Made by a program: the position numbers and the translations under genes. Under the pieces are notes generated by a model. That model made no database searches. It worked only from the letters and a program-made list of their open reading frames with translations, and had not been told where the DNA came from. Shown piece by piece: positions 34,567-42,899 of a stretch of DNA of 64,000 nucleotides (position 1 is the first letter of the stretch; every line of letters starts with the position of its first letter). The DNA is taken from contig NZ_JQNA01000002.1 of the NCBI RefSeq assembly GCF_000745015.1, forward strand, positions 1,302,001 through 1,366,000. The letters are read 5' to 3'. This stretch comes from Burkholderia sp. 9120. GTDB taxonomy: Bacteria > Pseudomonadota > Gammaproteobacteria > Burkholderiales > Burkholderiaceae.

Positions 34567-36738
34567 TTACCTGCGCTTCAGATACGCCGAGCGACCCGTG
34601 CGCCGCCCCTGAAAACGCGAAACCCCGCTCGATGGCGGGGTTCCGGGTGGGGGGTGTTGCGGTGCGGTGATCACCGAGTTGGTCACCGCTGGCGGGGCGT
34701 GAGGCGGCTTGTCTGGTTCAGCGGCTTCTGCTTCAGGCGCGGTTGCCTCGTTCATATCAGGACCCACAATATCTCCCGCTACCGGCAGGCCTGTCGCCAC
34801 CGGTATCGTGTCAAACAGCGATGCCTGCGCGAGCCGGTTCTGCTCGAGCATCCAGTGCGCCTCTGTCATGAGGTGCGTCTTGATGCTGCGCGCCGCGTGC
34901 AACGCGTACACCTCACAATCCAGCGCCTCGTTGCGCGCGCCCGCCTTCTTCTGCCAGACGCGCTTGCCGCCGATGCGCCCCGGCACTTTCACTTCCGCCG
35001 TCAGCTGGTGCAGGTAATCGGCCCGCACGCCCTGATACCAGTGCAGACGCCCGGGACCATCGCCTTCGAGCTTGAGCCGGTTGTCGAGGATCAGGTCTTT
35101 TGCCTTGCTCACGCCCACCATGTAAGGGCGCAGGCCGTACTTCGCCGCCTTGCTGTTGTTGCGCACGGAGTCGACCGAGGCCTTCGGCACACTGAAGACT
35201 TCGGCCCCGACATCCTTCGCACCCTTGATCGCCATGATGTTGATGCCTCGCTTCTGCGCGACACGCACATAGCGATACACCGCATCTGAGGTCGAGCCGT
35301 CCGACGAGTCGATCGACGCCGCACGGATGCGCAAAACCCAGCCGTTTGCATGACGATAGCCCTGCGTGAGCAGTTCCGTCAGTGCGCCCCATACGCCACC
35401 GCCCATCGGATCGGTACCCTGTTCGAGCACGTTGCCGTAAATCTCGTCCCACAGGACGAGCCAGCTTTCCTCCCCACGGCCCCATGCGCGCAGCACCACC
35501 GCGATCCGGTCGTGCTGCACGTCAATACCGATCGTGAGCAGCAGCGCGCGAGACGGCACCGTGAAGACGGGATAGTCGAGCGCACGCGCCGCGAGCAGTT
35601 CGATCTCAGGGATGTCGCTCTCGTACCGGTACGGACGCCCTTCAGTGTTGTTCACGAACGAGCGCATCTTCGTGTCGTCACCGGCACGCAGCGCCTTCTC
35701 CGCGACGAGCCGCTTTTTGACCAGCTCGGCCATGCGTGAGCCCGGAAACGGCGACACCAGTTCATTCAGCCGGAAGCCGGCCACGCCGTGAAACGCCGCG
35801 GTTGCCTGCCAGCGCCCACGACGCACCGCGCGAAAGCGCGCAGTGTCGTCCCACAGGCTGCCGCAGAACGGACAGGTGTAACGAGCCGATTCGGGACGCG
35901 CGAGGCCGAACACCTCGTGCGGCTTCTCCGCATCCTCACTCCACGTGACGTTGTCCCACGCGAGTTCATGTTCCTCGCCACAATCCGGACACGGCACCAG
36001 ATACCGCCGCTGGTCCGACGCCTCATACGCCTGTGCAATGCGCGAGAAGCCATCGACCGTGGGCGTACCACCGAAGATCACCTTGCGGCGACTGTCCGAA
36101 TAACTCTTGTTGCGCTCCTCGAGCAGCGTGATTGAATCGCCCTGCTCGCGCACGTTCTGGTTCGCGTCGTCCGGTTCTTCGACAGCGACCACAGGTGCCG
36201 GCGTCGACTTCACATCGTCCGGTGCGTTGGACGTGATGAACTTCACGAACCCGCGCGCGAACGTCTTGTGATCCCACAGGTTGTTCCTGTCACGCCCGGC
36301 TTTCACCGGCAGTTTGGCCAGCAGGCGCGGCGTGACTTCGACCATCGGCTCGAATTTTTCGAGATTGAATTTCTTGGCTGACTTCTCTTTCGCGAACATG
36401 ATGATCATCGGGCACGGATCGATATCGATCCGCCGTCCGATGTAGTTCAGCAGCACGCCATCGGTCCACGCGACCTGCGCCGACTTCATGCACACGATCT
36501 TCTGCACGCGCGGATCATCGAGCGCTGCATGCATACCGAGGACCCACGGCGTGATGTCCGGGTTGTAGCGGCCGGGACTCGCGGCAGCCTTCGCGCTTAA
36601 GCGTCGATGCCGGCGTGCCCATTCAGTCGTCGAAAGCTTCTCCCCCGGCTTCAGCAGGCTCGCTAGGCGCCTCAGCACCGCGTGCACCGTCTGGCTCGTA
36701 TCGAGCCAACTGTTCAAGGCATCCATTGATATGCCCAT
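34567..36738 (-). CDS. A: terminase large subunit (GpA family)
   Basis: 723 residues. The lambda gpA family is clear: TTEWARRHRRLSAKAAASPGRYN, CMKSAQVAWTDGVLLNYIG (motor ATPase P-loop region), VVAVEEPDDANQNVREQGDSI (Walker B region), a zinc-like motif CPDCGEEHELAWDN...CPFCG, and the nuclease part LLLTIGIDVQHDRIAVVLRAWG. It packages DNA and cuts cos ends. The C-terminal tail is Pro/Thr-rich. A GC hairpin with arms AACCCCGC and GCGGGGTT lies in the last coding stretch (34619-34646). The start overlaps the small subunit gene. Confidence 0.95.
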   Translation of the reverse strand: MGISMDALNSWLDTSQTVHAVLRRLASLLKPGEKLSTTEWARRHRRLSAKAAASPGRYNPDITPWVLGMHAALDDPRVQKIVCMKSAQVAWTDGVLLNYIGRRIDIDPCPMIIMFAKEKSAKKFNLEKFEPMVEVTPRLLAKLPVKAGRDRNNLWDHKTFARGFVKFITSNAPDDVKSTPAPVVAVEEPDDANQNVREQGDSITLLEERNKSYSDSRRKVIFGGTPTVDGFSRIAQAYEASDQRRYLVPCPDCGEEHELAWDNVTWSEDAEKPHEVFGLARPESARYTCPFCGSLWDDTARFRAVRRGRWQATAAFHGVAGFRLNELVSPFPGSRMAELVKKRLVAEKALRAGDDTKMRSFVNNTEGRPYRYESDIPEIELLAARALDYPVFTVPSRALLLTIGIDVQHDRIAVVLRAWGRGEESWLVLWDEIYGNVLEQGTDPMGGGVWGALTELLTQGYRHANGWVLRIRAASIDSSDGSTSDAVYRYVRVAQKRGINIMAIKGAKDVGAEVFSVPKASVDSVRNNSKAAKYGLRPYMVGVSKAKDLILDNRLKLEGDGPGRLHWYQGVRADYLHQLTAEVKVPGRIGGKRVWQKKAGARNEALDCEVYALHAARSIKTHLMTEAHWMLEQNRLAQASLFDTIPVATGLPVAGDIVGPDMNEATAPEAEAAEPDKPPHAPPAVTNSVITAPQHPPPGTPPSSGVSRFQGRRTGRSAYLKRR

Positions 36739-37132
36739 TCAGGATTTCGACATCGATCTCGATACCGTAGAGCGTGCGTAACTCCTGGACCAGCTTGTCC
36801 GGAAGAGAAACGAGCTCGGATTGGAATGCGCTGACCATCTGACCATAGGCGCGTTCCAGCTGCTCCGCGTTGACCAGTTGTCCCTTCTTCTCGGCGAGCG
36901 TGAGGATCTTGATCTCGCGCTCTACCCGCTCGGTCATCGCACGCTCGGTCGCGAGGTCGTACCCGCCATCGCCCACCCGGCCCGCCGCGATACCGCGCAG
37001 GTGCCGGATGTATTCAACGCGGATCTCATCCATCAACGCCTGCCGGTAGTCGATGCCGAGCTTCTCGACAAGACGCGAGACGGCTGACTGGTCGAGGTCG
37101 AGGTGATCCGCAATCTGCTGCTGGGTTGGCAT
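36623..37132 (-). CDS. terminase small subunit (Nu1-like)
   Basis: 169 residues from the ATG at 37132 (MPTQQQIADHLDLDQS); a longer frame upstream is unlikely because it runs through the terminator region. An N-terminal helix-turn-helix (QQIADHLDLDQSAVSRLVEKLGI) would bind the cos site. Helical, charged sequence follows. As first gene of the late operon it lies directly ahead of and overlaps the large subunit, as Nu1 does in lambda. Confidence 0.85.
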   Translation of the reverse strand: MPTQQQIADHLDLDQSAVSRLVEKLGIDYRQALMDEIRVEYIRHLRGIAAGRVGDGGYDLATERAMTERVEREIKILTLAEKKGQLVNAEQLERAYGQMVSAFQSELVSLPDKLVQELRTLYGIEIDVEILNGHINGCLEQLARYEPDGARGAEAPSEPAEAGGEAFDD

Positions 37133-37264
37133 GAATATGACCCCCCTTGGAAAATCGCCAGTAGAGAAAAAACGCGGGTGTGAGCCCCCGTGTCTCCAGC
37201 GGCCATAGGGTCCCCGGCCGGTTTGCATCCGCGCCACGCCGGTCTGGTGGCAAAGACAGAACGC

Positions 37265-37296
37265 AAAAAAGCCCCGGCGCAGGAGCGGCGAGGCTT
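37265..37296 (-). terminator. intrinsic terminator between Q-like gene and late operon
   Basis: Minus strand: arms AAGCCTCG and CGGGGCTT (one G-T pair) with a 12-base loop, followed by more T. It lies between the Q-like gene stop (37386) and the terminase start (37132), the position of the late terminator tR' in lambdoid phages. Confidence 0.7.
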
Positions 37297-37385
37297 CAGT
37301 TTCTTCCGGACGTGCGGCGACCCGGAACAGGCCGCGTCACTCGGTAAATACCGGAATCAAGTTGTAAGGCCGAAGTGTAGTTGAG

Positions 37386-37865
37386 CTATTTCATTTCTGC
37401 AAGCGTCTGCGTGACGGGTTGGGGTTGATCGTCGTACTGATCATCATGCCGGCCACCGCATCGACTATCGCGTTGGCCATCGAGCCGGTCGATGATGGCC
37501 TGCATCGACACGTACTCGCGCTTCGGTTCACGCGTCGACTCAAGCAACTTTTCTCCGATCGCACGCTTCGCATGCGCGAGCGCCAGATCGAAGATCGACG
37601 TGGGCCGCACCTTCAGCTTGAGTCGCCGACAGATGAAGACCGGCGATGCGCCCCACACGAAGTGCATCTGCAGCATCTTGCGATCAAGCGGCATCAGCCG
37701 CTGCCACGCGCGCTCGACCTTCTGCGCATCGTCGGTGTCGAGCGCCGAGCTGACGGTGCGACCGCCCACGTTCGGAAAATAGATCGACGCGACCAGCGTA
37801 TCGCCGTGGCCACTGCCCCCGCGCATCGCCTTCGCCCAGTTGTTCAAACGTTCATCCAGCGTCAT
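37386..37865 (-). CDS. putative late antitermination protein (Q-like)
   Basis: 159 residues from the ATG at 37865 (MTLDERLNNWAKAMRGG); upstream frame is ignored because it overlaps the previous gene fully. AWQRLMPLDRKMLQMHFVWGASPVFICRRLKLKVRPTSIFDLALAHAKRAIGEKL resembles the helix-turn-helix/sigma-like part of phage late regulators annotated as antitermination Q. Position supports this: last early gene, right before a terminator and the late operon. No zinc-finger cysteines as in lambda Q are seen, so the assignment to Q relies on context. Confidence 0.6.
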   Translation of the reverse strand: MTLDERLNNWAKAMRGGSGHGDTLVASIYFPNVGGRTVSSALDTDDAQKVERAWQRLMPLDRKMLQMHFVWGASPVFICRRLKLKVRPTSIFDLALAHAKRAIGEKLLESTREPKREYVSMQAIIDRLDGQRDSRCGGRHDDQYDDQPQPVTQTLAEMK

Positions 37866-37879
37866 GAGTTGTTCCCCGT

Positions 37880-39022
37880 TCAGTCTTCGTACTGGCCGAT
37901 GTGTGCCCGGCAATAGCCACGCCGGGATGAGCCGGCACCGATGATGGTGGTCGCGATCCGCGTGCAGCGGCATCCGCCTTCGGCGTGCCCGCATTGCCGG
38001 TCGTCGGCCTGCGCCGATGTATCGCCCGTTGATGCATTGCCCGACGCCGCTTTCGCCGCGAGTGCATCGTTGCGCCGACGCCGGATTTCGTCCCAGTTCT
38101 TGCGCAGCCGTGCGGGCGAGACCATTACCTTCGACCAGAACCGGTCGCGATCAGCCCAGCCGAACAGGCCGGCAATATGGCGCGCATCGCGCCCGTCGAC
38201 CTGCAACATCTGCCGGATCTCTGCCACCCACGCCGGCATGTCCGGCATCCCGAAGTCCGGCAGCCGTACACGGATACGCGCCAGCATCCAGGCCGCAAGC
38301 GACTCTGCTGTGCTGGCTTCATGGGCTACCGCATGGGCTAACTCACCTGCCTCGCCTTGCCGTTGGACTTCGCTGAAATCCTCTCTCTGCCCAGCTATGG
38401 CTTCGTTCACCACCGTGGGTTGAGGTTTAGAGAGGTTTTTATATGTACTTCTGTTTACTGGTTTACTAGTTGGAACGTGGTTCAGGTAACTTTGCGAATC
38501 CGCCGTCTCTATGGCGTCTCCCGCGAGATGTTCCGGCTGCCCGCCGGAACGTCGTTCGGGTAATGCAGCGGGTTCACCCGAACGACGTTCGTGATTGCCT
38601 GTTTGATGTGCAACACCGGAACGTGGTTCGGAGTTGCCGAAGTTTTCAGCAACAACGGAATCAGGTTCCGGATGAGGTTCCTGTGCGCCGGCAGCAAGAT
38701 CGAAGTCGATGACATCGCGCTGGCGCAATGCGATCTCCTTCGGCACCGACAGCCGGTAATGCGCGTGCGCCCAGCGGCGTGCCGGCCGGCGCGAGCGCCA
38801 GCGCGTGAGCCAGCCGTTGCTCTCGGCGACCACCAGGTGGTTGCTCACACAGCGCTCGGACAGGCTCGCCTTGCCCGCGATCGTGCCGATCGACGGCCAG
38901 CAGATGTCGTCCATCGCGTTCGCGTACTCGGCAATCACGAACAGGACCAGCTTGGTCGTCGACGGCAGATCGCTCTCCGTCATCGCGCGTCGCCAGGTGA
39001 AGAATGGGGAAACAGTCGTCAT
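37880..39022 (-). CDS. phage replication initiator (O-like) with HTH domain
   Basis: 380 residues. The N-terminal domain (about 10-105) is a helix-turn-helix replication module: TKLVLFVIAEYANAMDDICWPSIGTIAGKASLSERCVSNHLVVAESNGWLTR. The middle (about 110-230) is low-complexity and is encoded by DNA with four iteron-like repeats next to an AT-rich block. The C-terminus (RVRLPDFGMPDMPAWVAEIRQMLQVDGR and RLRKNWDEIRRRRNDAL) resembles the DnaB/P-interacting part of phage initiators, and the end carries Cys and His residues (QCGHAEGGCRCTR, RGYCRAHIG). It directly follows the phage DnaB gene. Like lambda O it probably binds an origin within its own gene and loads the helicase. Confidence 0.75.
   Translation of the reverse strand: MTTVSPFFTWRRAMTESDLPSTTKLVLFVIAEYANAMDDICWPSIGTIAGKASLSERCVSNHLVVAESNGWLTRWRSRRPARRWAHAHYRLSVPKEIALRQRDVIDFDLAAGAQEPHPEPDSVVAENFGNSEPRSGVAHQTGNHERRSGEPAALPERRSGGQPEHLAGDAIETADSQSYLNHVPTSKPVNRSTYKNLSKPQPTVVNEAIAGQREDFSEVQRQGEAGELAHAVAHEASTAESLAAWMLARIRVRLPDFGMPDMPAWVAEIRQMLQVDGRDARHIAGLFGWADRDRFWSKVMVSPARLRKNWDEIRRRRNDALAAKAASGNASTGDTSAQADDRQCGHAEGGCRCTRIATTIIGAGSSRRGYCRAHIGQYED
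38424..38629. repeat. candidate phage replication origin: iterons plus AT-rich block
   Basis: Four copies of the pattern GAAC-N3-GTTC in an extended form GGAACGTSGTTC occur at 38472-38483, 38546-38557, 38580-38590 (11-bp symmetric core) and 38618-38629. An AT-rich block (38424-38470) adjoins them on one side and could be the unwinding element. All lie inside the O-like gene, the arrangement known from lambda. Confidence 0.65.
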
Positions 39023-39054
39023 AGGTCAGTTGCTCAATCTTTGATGCTTGAATC

Positions 39055-40491
39055 TCAATAGCCCGCGTCCGGCTCCGAAAAATTCTCGAACCGGGTAATG
39101 GCGTTCTGGAATGCGAGGCGCACGGTGCCGATCGGCCCGTTGCGCTGCTTTGCGATAATGATTTCGGCCGTGCCCCTGTCGGGGCTGTCCGGGTTGTAGA
39201 CTTCGTCGCGATAGATGAAGAGGATCACGTCCGCGTCCTGTTCGATCGAACCCGATTCGCGCAGATCGGACATCACCGGGCGCTTGTTGGGCCGCTGTTC
39301 GAGGCCGCGGTTAAGCTGGGACAGCGCGATAACCGGCACGCGCAGTTCGGTGGCGATCTGCTTCAGCGCCCGCGAAATGCTGCTCACCTCAACCGCACGC
39401 ATTTCCGGATTCGCACCATCGCCCGACATCAGTTGCAGATAGTCGATCACGACAATGCCAAGCTGGCCGCACTCGCGATGCAGGCGTCTGAGCCGGGTCT
39501 TGAGCATCGATGGCGTAAGCGACGCGCCTTCCAGCATCCGGATGTCCGCGCCGGACATGACCTGCACGCCGTGAGTGACACGCGACCAGTCTTCTTCGTC
39601 AAGCGTGCCCGTGCGCAGGCGATGCTGGTTCACTCGCGAGACCGACGCGAGCATGCGCGTCACCAGTTGCTCCTCAGGCATTTCCATCGACACAACCGCT
39701 GCCGGCAGTTGCAGGCGCGCGGCGACGTGTTCGGCGATGTTCATGGCGAACGAGGTCTTGCCCATCGACGGCCTGCCGCCGACGATGATGAGCTCGCCTT
39801 CGTGCATGCCGTCGAGGCGCCGGTCGAGATCGTCGAAGCCGGTTGCGGTCCCGGTGACGCCGCGTTTATCTTCGCGCTGGGACAGTTCGTCGATCCGCTC
39901 GAGCACGCGGGCCAAAGTACCTTGCATCGGCCTGAAACCGTCGTCCTTGCGCCGCTCGGTGTCGGACAGTCGCAGGAAGGAGGCTTGCGCCTGGTCGATG
40001 ATTTCCGACACCTCGCGCCCGCCCGTGTGGTGACACAGGTCGATCACCTGACGGGCCGTGCGCAGGCACCCGCGCAGCATCGACCGGTTACGCACGATCT
40101 CGGCGTACCGCACGATGTTCGCCGCGCTCGGTGTCGACTGGACGAGCTCGTTGAGGTACTGCAACGGGCGCTTGATCTTCGCGCCCGTTGACTGCAATCG
40201 CTCGAAGACCGTCACCACATCCGCCTGCTGCGCGGCGAGTATCAGGCCGCTGATCGCCTGGAAGATGACGCGGTTTTCAGTCAGCGTGAAATCATCGATC
40301 GCGACCATGTCGCCGATCCGGTCATACACGCTGTTATCCAGCAGCAACGCACCCAGCACCGCGTGTTCAGATTCGATCGACGCAATGGGCCCGGTGGGTC
40401 CTGTAGGGGCGTGCGCTTCCAATGGGTCGAGTGCGCCCATGGTTCTCCGTGATATTCGGTGGGTTCGTGGTGTAGTCGCCGCAGCGTTCAA
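39055..40491 (-). CDS. dnaB: phage replicative DNA helicase (DnaB family)
   Basis: 478 residues. The DnaB N-terminal domain (ASIESEHAVLGALLLDNSVYDRIGDMVAIDDFTLTENRVIF) is followed by the RecA-like motor: Walker A GGRPSMGKTSFAMNIAEHVA, Walker B VVIDYLQLMSG, then EVSSISRALKQIATELRVPVIALSQLNRGLEQR and a C-terminal EQDADVILFIYRDEVYNPDS. Complete length. It unwinds DNA at the phage fork, loaded by the O-like protein. Sited between the CII-like and O-like genes, so it replaces the loader-only P protein of lambda. Confidence 0.95.
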   Translation of the reverse strand: MNAAATTPRTHRISRRTMGALDPLEAHAPTGPTGPIASIESEHAVLGALLLDNSVYDRIGDMVAIDDFTLTENRVIFQAISGLILAAQQADVVTVFERLQSTGAKIKRPLQYLNELVQSTPSAANIVRYAEIVRNRSMLRGCLRTARQVIDLCHHTGGREVSEIIDQAQASFLRLSDTERRKDDGFRPMQGTLARVLERIDELSQREDKRGVTGTATGFDDLDRRLDGMHEGELIIVGGRPSMGKTSFAMNIAEHVAARLQLPAAVVSMEMPEEQLVTRMLASVSRVNQHRLRTGTLDEEDWSRVTHGVQVMSGADIRMLEGASLTPSMLKTRLRRLHRECGQLGIVVIDYLQLMSGDGANPEMRAVEVSSISRALKQIATELRVPVIALSQLNRGLEQRPNKRPVMSDLRESGSIEQDADVILFIYRDEVYNPDSPDRGTAEIIIAKQRNGPIGTVRLAFQNAITRFENFSEPDAGY

Positions 40492-40510
40492 CCGCAGCCG
40501 ACCGGCGACG

Positions 40511-41035
40511 CTACCTGCGCCGCAGTTTGGCGAGGCGCGTGGCCGTGTGGATAAGACGCTGGAAGAGGCGCTGCCCCTTCCGGCTCACGACCGTCAGTTG
40601 CTCGACCTCATGCAGGTCAATCCGGCGATCAGCAACCGCACGCACCACCTCGCCTGCGACTTCGCCGACATGCACCTGAAGATCGAGCGTCGCACGGGCG
40701 AGCGCGTCTACGTCATGAGTGCCGTCGACCTCGGCCAAGGAGGCGTCGCTTTGCCTTTCAGCGATTAGGCCGAAGCGCTCGTTAAGCGCGTGTAACGGGT
40801 CCAGATAGTGCGGCTGACGCTTCTCTTCCATCCACTCGACCAGCAATTCAAACATTTCCATCGAGAGACGGTTATCGCCTTCACCACGCAGTCGCAGACG
40901 TAACGACTCTGTGGCGATATTCTTGCCGCGTCGCAGCGTCAGGAAGTTCGCCGCGTCTGCCACACCGCCGGGTGTGTTGCGCACTGACGAGTACAAGACG
41001 TCAAGCCATTCTGTTTCGCTGTATCGACAGGTCAT
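40511..41035 (-). CDS. CII-like phage regulatory protein (CP76 family)
   Basis: 174 residues from the ATG at 41035 (MTCRYSETEWL). The sequence YSETEWLDVLYSSVRNTPGGVADAANFLTLRRGKNIATESLRLRLRGEGDNRLSMEMFELLVEWMEEK has the pattern of the CII-like CP76 regulators of P2-like and related phages, which activate lysogeny promoters. The C-terminal half is helical and weakly conserved. Located just downstream of Cro, as cII is in lambda. Confidence 0.75.
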   Translation of the reverse strand: MTCRYSETEWLDVLYSSVRNTPGGVADAANFLTLRRGKNIATESLRLRLRGEGDNRLSMEMFELLVEWMEEKRQPHYLDPLHALNERFGLIAERQSDASLAEVDGTHDVDALARATLDLQVHVGEVAGEVVRAVADRRIDLHEVEQLTVVSRKGQRLFQRLIHTATRLAKLRRR

Positions 41036-41129
41036 CCGGTATGTGCCCTCTTTGCATTTGTGCGCTTTCATACTGTGCACGCCAGACCCACGCTTTTAGG
41101 ATGCAGGCGTGTAGATACTCGAAAAGACT

Positions 41130-41363
41130 TCAATGAGACGCACAAGCGCCAGCAGACGCCGCCGCCTGCTCCGGGCGACGCGCGAAGTAATCGTGCAACG
41201 CCTGTACCGTGGAGACGCGCGGATCGGAAACTACGCCGCTGGTGATTTTGGTGAGCGTCGGATAGGGGACGCCCGATTGGGCTGCCACATTGCGCAAATT
41301 GCCCTTCTCGCGAAGAAGACGCCGACGGACGGCGCTGAGCCACTGTTCGTGATGCTGTTCCAT
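41130..41363 (-). CDS. Cro-like helix-turn-helix repressor
   Basis: 77 residues: WLSAVRRRLLREKGNLRNVAAQSGVPYPTLTKITSGVVSDPRVSTVQALHDYFARRP, a single HTH domain with a short Ala-rich tail. It is transcribed away from the CI-like gene across a 103-bp operator region and heads the leftward early operon (CII-like, dnaB, O-like, Q-like). This position is that of cro, which favours lytic growth. Confidence 0.8.
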   Translation of the reverse strand: MEQHHEQWLSAVRRRLLREKGNLRNVAAQSGVPYPTLTKITSGVVSDPRVSTVQALHDYFARRPEQAAASAGACASH

Positions 41364-41466
41364 ATCAGCCTCCCGTGATAAACGAACCGGGAGAATACCC
41401 TTTAATGGTTATTTCTGCAACGAAAACTACCCGCTATGAGATAACCATATTTGGCAACATGCCTAC
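41364..41466. promoter_or_regulatory. divergent early operator/promoter region
   Basis: 103 bases between the divergent Cro-like and CI-like genes, AT-rich in the middle. The inverted half-sites ATGGTTAT (41405-41412) and ATAACCAT (41441-41448) are separated by 28 bases and are good candidates for repressor binding. Promoters in both directions must lie here. Confidence 0.7.
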
Positions 41467-41988
41467 ATGACAGCAAAACGCGCGAACGAAATACTCGCCC
41501 GCAACATACGGCGACTGATGGATGGCCACCCGACCCTGGCCACACAGACGGCGCTCGCGCGCAAAGCAGGGATCTCGCAGAGTTCGATCCAGCGCGTCCT
41601 GACGGCTGCGGTACACCCTCAACTCGATGTGATCGAGGCCATCGCGAATTCGTTCAGGGTGACTCCGGCGCAGCTATTGATGGAGGATCTTGATACCGGC
41701 ACTGTCGAGCCCCCCCGCGACCATGCGGAGTTGGGCGGCCTGTCGGAGATCGACAAGGAAAAAGTCGCGAGTTATGTCCGGTTCCTGCGATATGAGAATC
41801 AGACTAAACCCCGTCCGGAGGGAGTCGCCGGGGAATTCATTCGCCTCTCCGACCTCAGGGAATTAAGCATTGACGAACTGGCGCAAGTCATGCGCCCCGC
41901 GCTTCGTGAGCCAAACGATAACACGCTCACGAACCATGAAACAACGCACTCAGAGACCAAGCCAGCAAGACGTCGCACGGGTAATTAG
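41467..41988 (+). CDS. CI-like phage repressor without peptidase domain
   Basis: 173 residues. The N-terminal HTH_3 domain is clear: NEILARNIRRLMDGHPTLATQTALARKAGISQSSIQRVL, HPQLDVIEAIANSFRVTPAQLL. The rest (LGGLSEIDKEKVASYVRFLRYENQ and further) has no S24/LexA peptidase signature, so induction does not seem to follow RecA-stimulated self-cleavage. It should bind the adjacent operator to hold the lytic genes off. Confidence 0.82.
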   Translation: MTAKRANEILARNIRRLMDGHPTLATQTALARKAGISQSSIQRVLTAAVHPQLDVIEAIANSFRVTPAQLLMEDLDTGTVEPPRDHAELGGLSEIDKEKVASYVRFLRYENQTKPRPEGVAGEFIRLSDLRELSIDELAQVMRPALREPNDNTLTNHETTHSETKPARRRTGN

Positions 41989-42409
41989 CATCGAGCAGTA
42001 TCGGCGCCCTGACCAGCCCCGATGCACCAAAGAACATCCACTCGCCCGCAGGGCGAAGCTCATTCAGGCGACTGCAGACGCACAACTTCAGGACCCCCAC
42101 GCGCTACCTATAGCCACCGCAATGGTGGTTCTGCGCTCCGATGGGCGCTTGTCATCCGTGACTGAGGCGATCGAGCCGGAACAGATCAACCTCATTGCCG
42201 ACGAACTCGAAAACCTTGCCCGTAGACTCCGGGCAAAACGCCGCAGTCGACCAACCACCCACCATCAACGCGGCTTCAGTTGCCTGGGCAGCATCCTCTC
42301 GTTGGCTTTTCTGGCAGCGACCTACATCAATGAGAGCGCGGCAGTGGATGTAGCTCTGTCGCTTGCGGCTCAACTGTCGATCGCGATCGTCGCGCGTCAA
42401 CGCACTTAG
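41936..42409 (+). CDS. prophage membrane-anchored hypothetical protein
   Basis: 157 residues from the ATG at 41936, which lies inside the 3' end of the repressor gene in another frame. The N-terminal two thirds are basic and soluble (DVARVISIEQYRRPDQPRCTKEHPLARRAKLIQATADAQLQ), and the C-terminus has hydrophobic stretches (GSILSLAFLAATYI, DVALSLAAQLSIAIV). Family unknown. It is coupled to the repressor and followed by a terminator, so it is probably expressed in the lysogen. Confidence 0.6.
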   Translation: MKQRTQRPSQQDVARVISIEQYRRPDQPRCTKEHPLARRAKLIQATADAQLQDPHALPIATAMVVLRSDGRLSSVTEAIEPEQINLIADELENLARRLRAKRRSRPTTHHQRGFSCLGSILSLAFLAATYINESAAVDVALSLAAQLSIAIVARQRT

Positions 42410-42412
42410 CCA

Positions 42413-42450
42413 GTAGCAGCCGAGACCCAAACGGGTTTCGGCTACGCTTT
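42413..42450 (+). terminator. terminator after the repressor operon
   Basis: Arms AGCCGAGACCC and GGGTTTCGGCT with a 4-base loop, extended by outer GTAG/CTAC pairing and followed by a T-rich stretch (TTTCTT). It begins 3 bases after the stop of the 157-residue gene. Confidence 0.7.
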
Positions 42451-42544
42451 CTTACGTTTGAATATCCATTAATGGATTGACACGCATTGCCATAAATGGG
42501 TAATCTTCGGTCCCAACGCGATCCTGCGTACCCCGGAGAACATC

Positions 42545-42772
42545 ATGAAAAGTGTCGACAAGCATTCGCCAGCACGCCAGGCGTGGCTTCGCTCCATCCA
42601 AGGGCTGCCAACGGAAATCCCCGAAGGCTTCACGATCGTCCGTCAAAGTGACTTTGAAAAGTCCACGGTATGGCGAGCCGTCTTCGTATTCGCCGCCATC
42701 GTCATAGGCATCTCGCTTTGCCAGCCTGATCAGGCCGAAGCTCCGCTTTCCACCTATCGCGTCACGACCTAG
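42545..42772 (+). CDS. small phage membrane protein
   Basis: 75 residues. GGAGAA lies 6 bases upstream of the ATG. A soluble N-terminus (VDKHSPARQAWLRSIQGLPTE) precedes one membrane helix (AVFVFAAIVIGISLC). No family recognised. It lies between two plus-strand genes; an antisense frame covers the same DNA but lacks a start signal and runs against the operon. Confidence 0.55.
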   Translation: MKSVDKHSPARQAWLRSIQGLPTEIPEGFTIVRQSDFEKSTVWRAVFVFAAIVIGISLCQPDQAEAPLSTYRVTT

Positions 42773-42899
42773 TCGGACGACCTTTGCGCTGCGTATCTGC
42801 CTCGCTGCCTGTAACCGGCATCGAAGCCGTCCGAGACAGCCGATCAATCCACGCCGGACGGACAACGTCATCCCGCTGGCTATATCGAGCCAAACCGCA

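Noticed and set aside
34619-34646. GC hairpin in the terminase C-terminal coding region as a terminator
   Set aside because: It lies inside the coding sequence and is followed by only three T, so it is not a convincing terminator.
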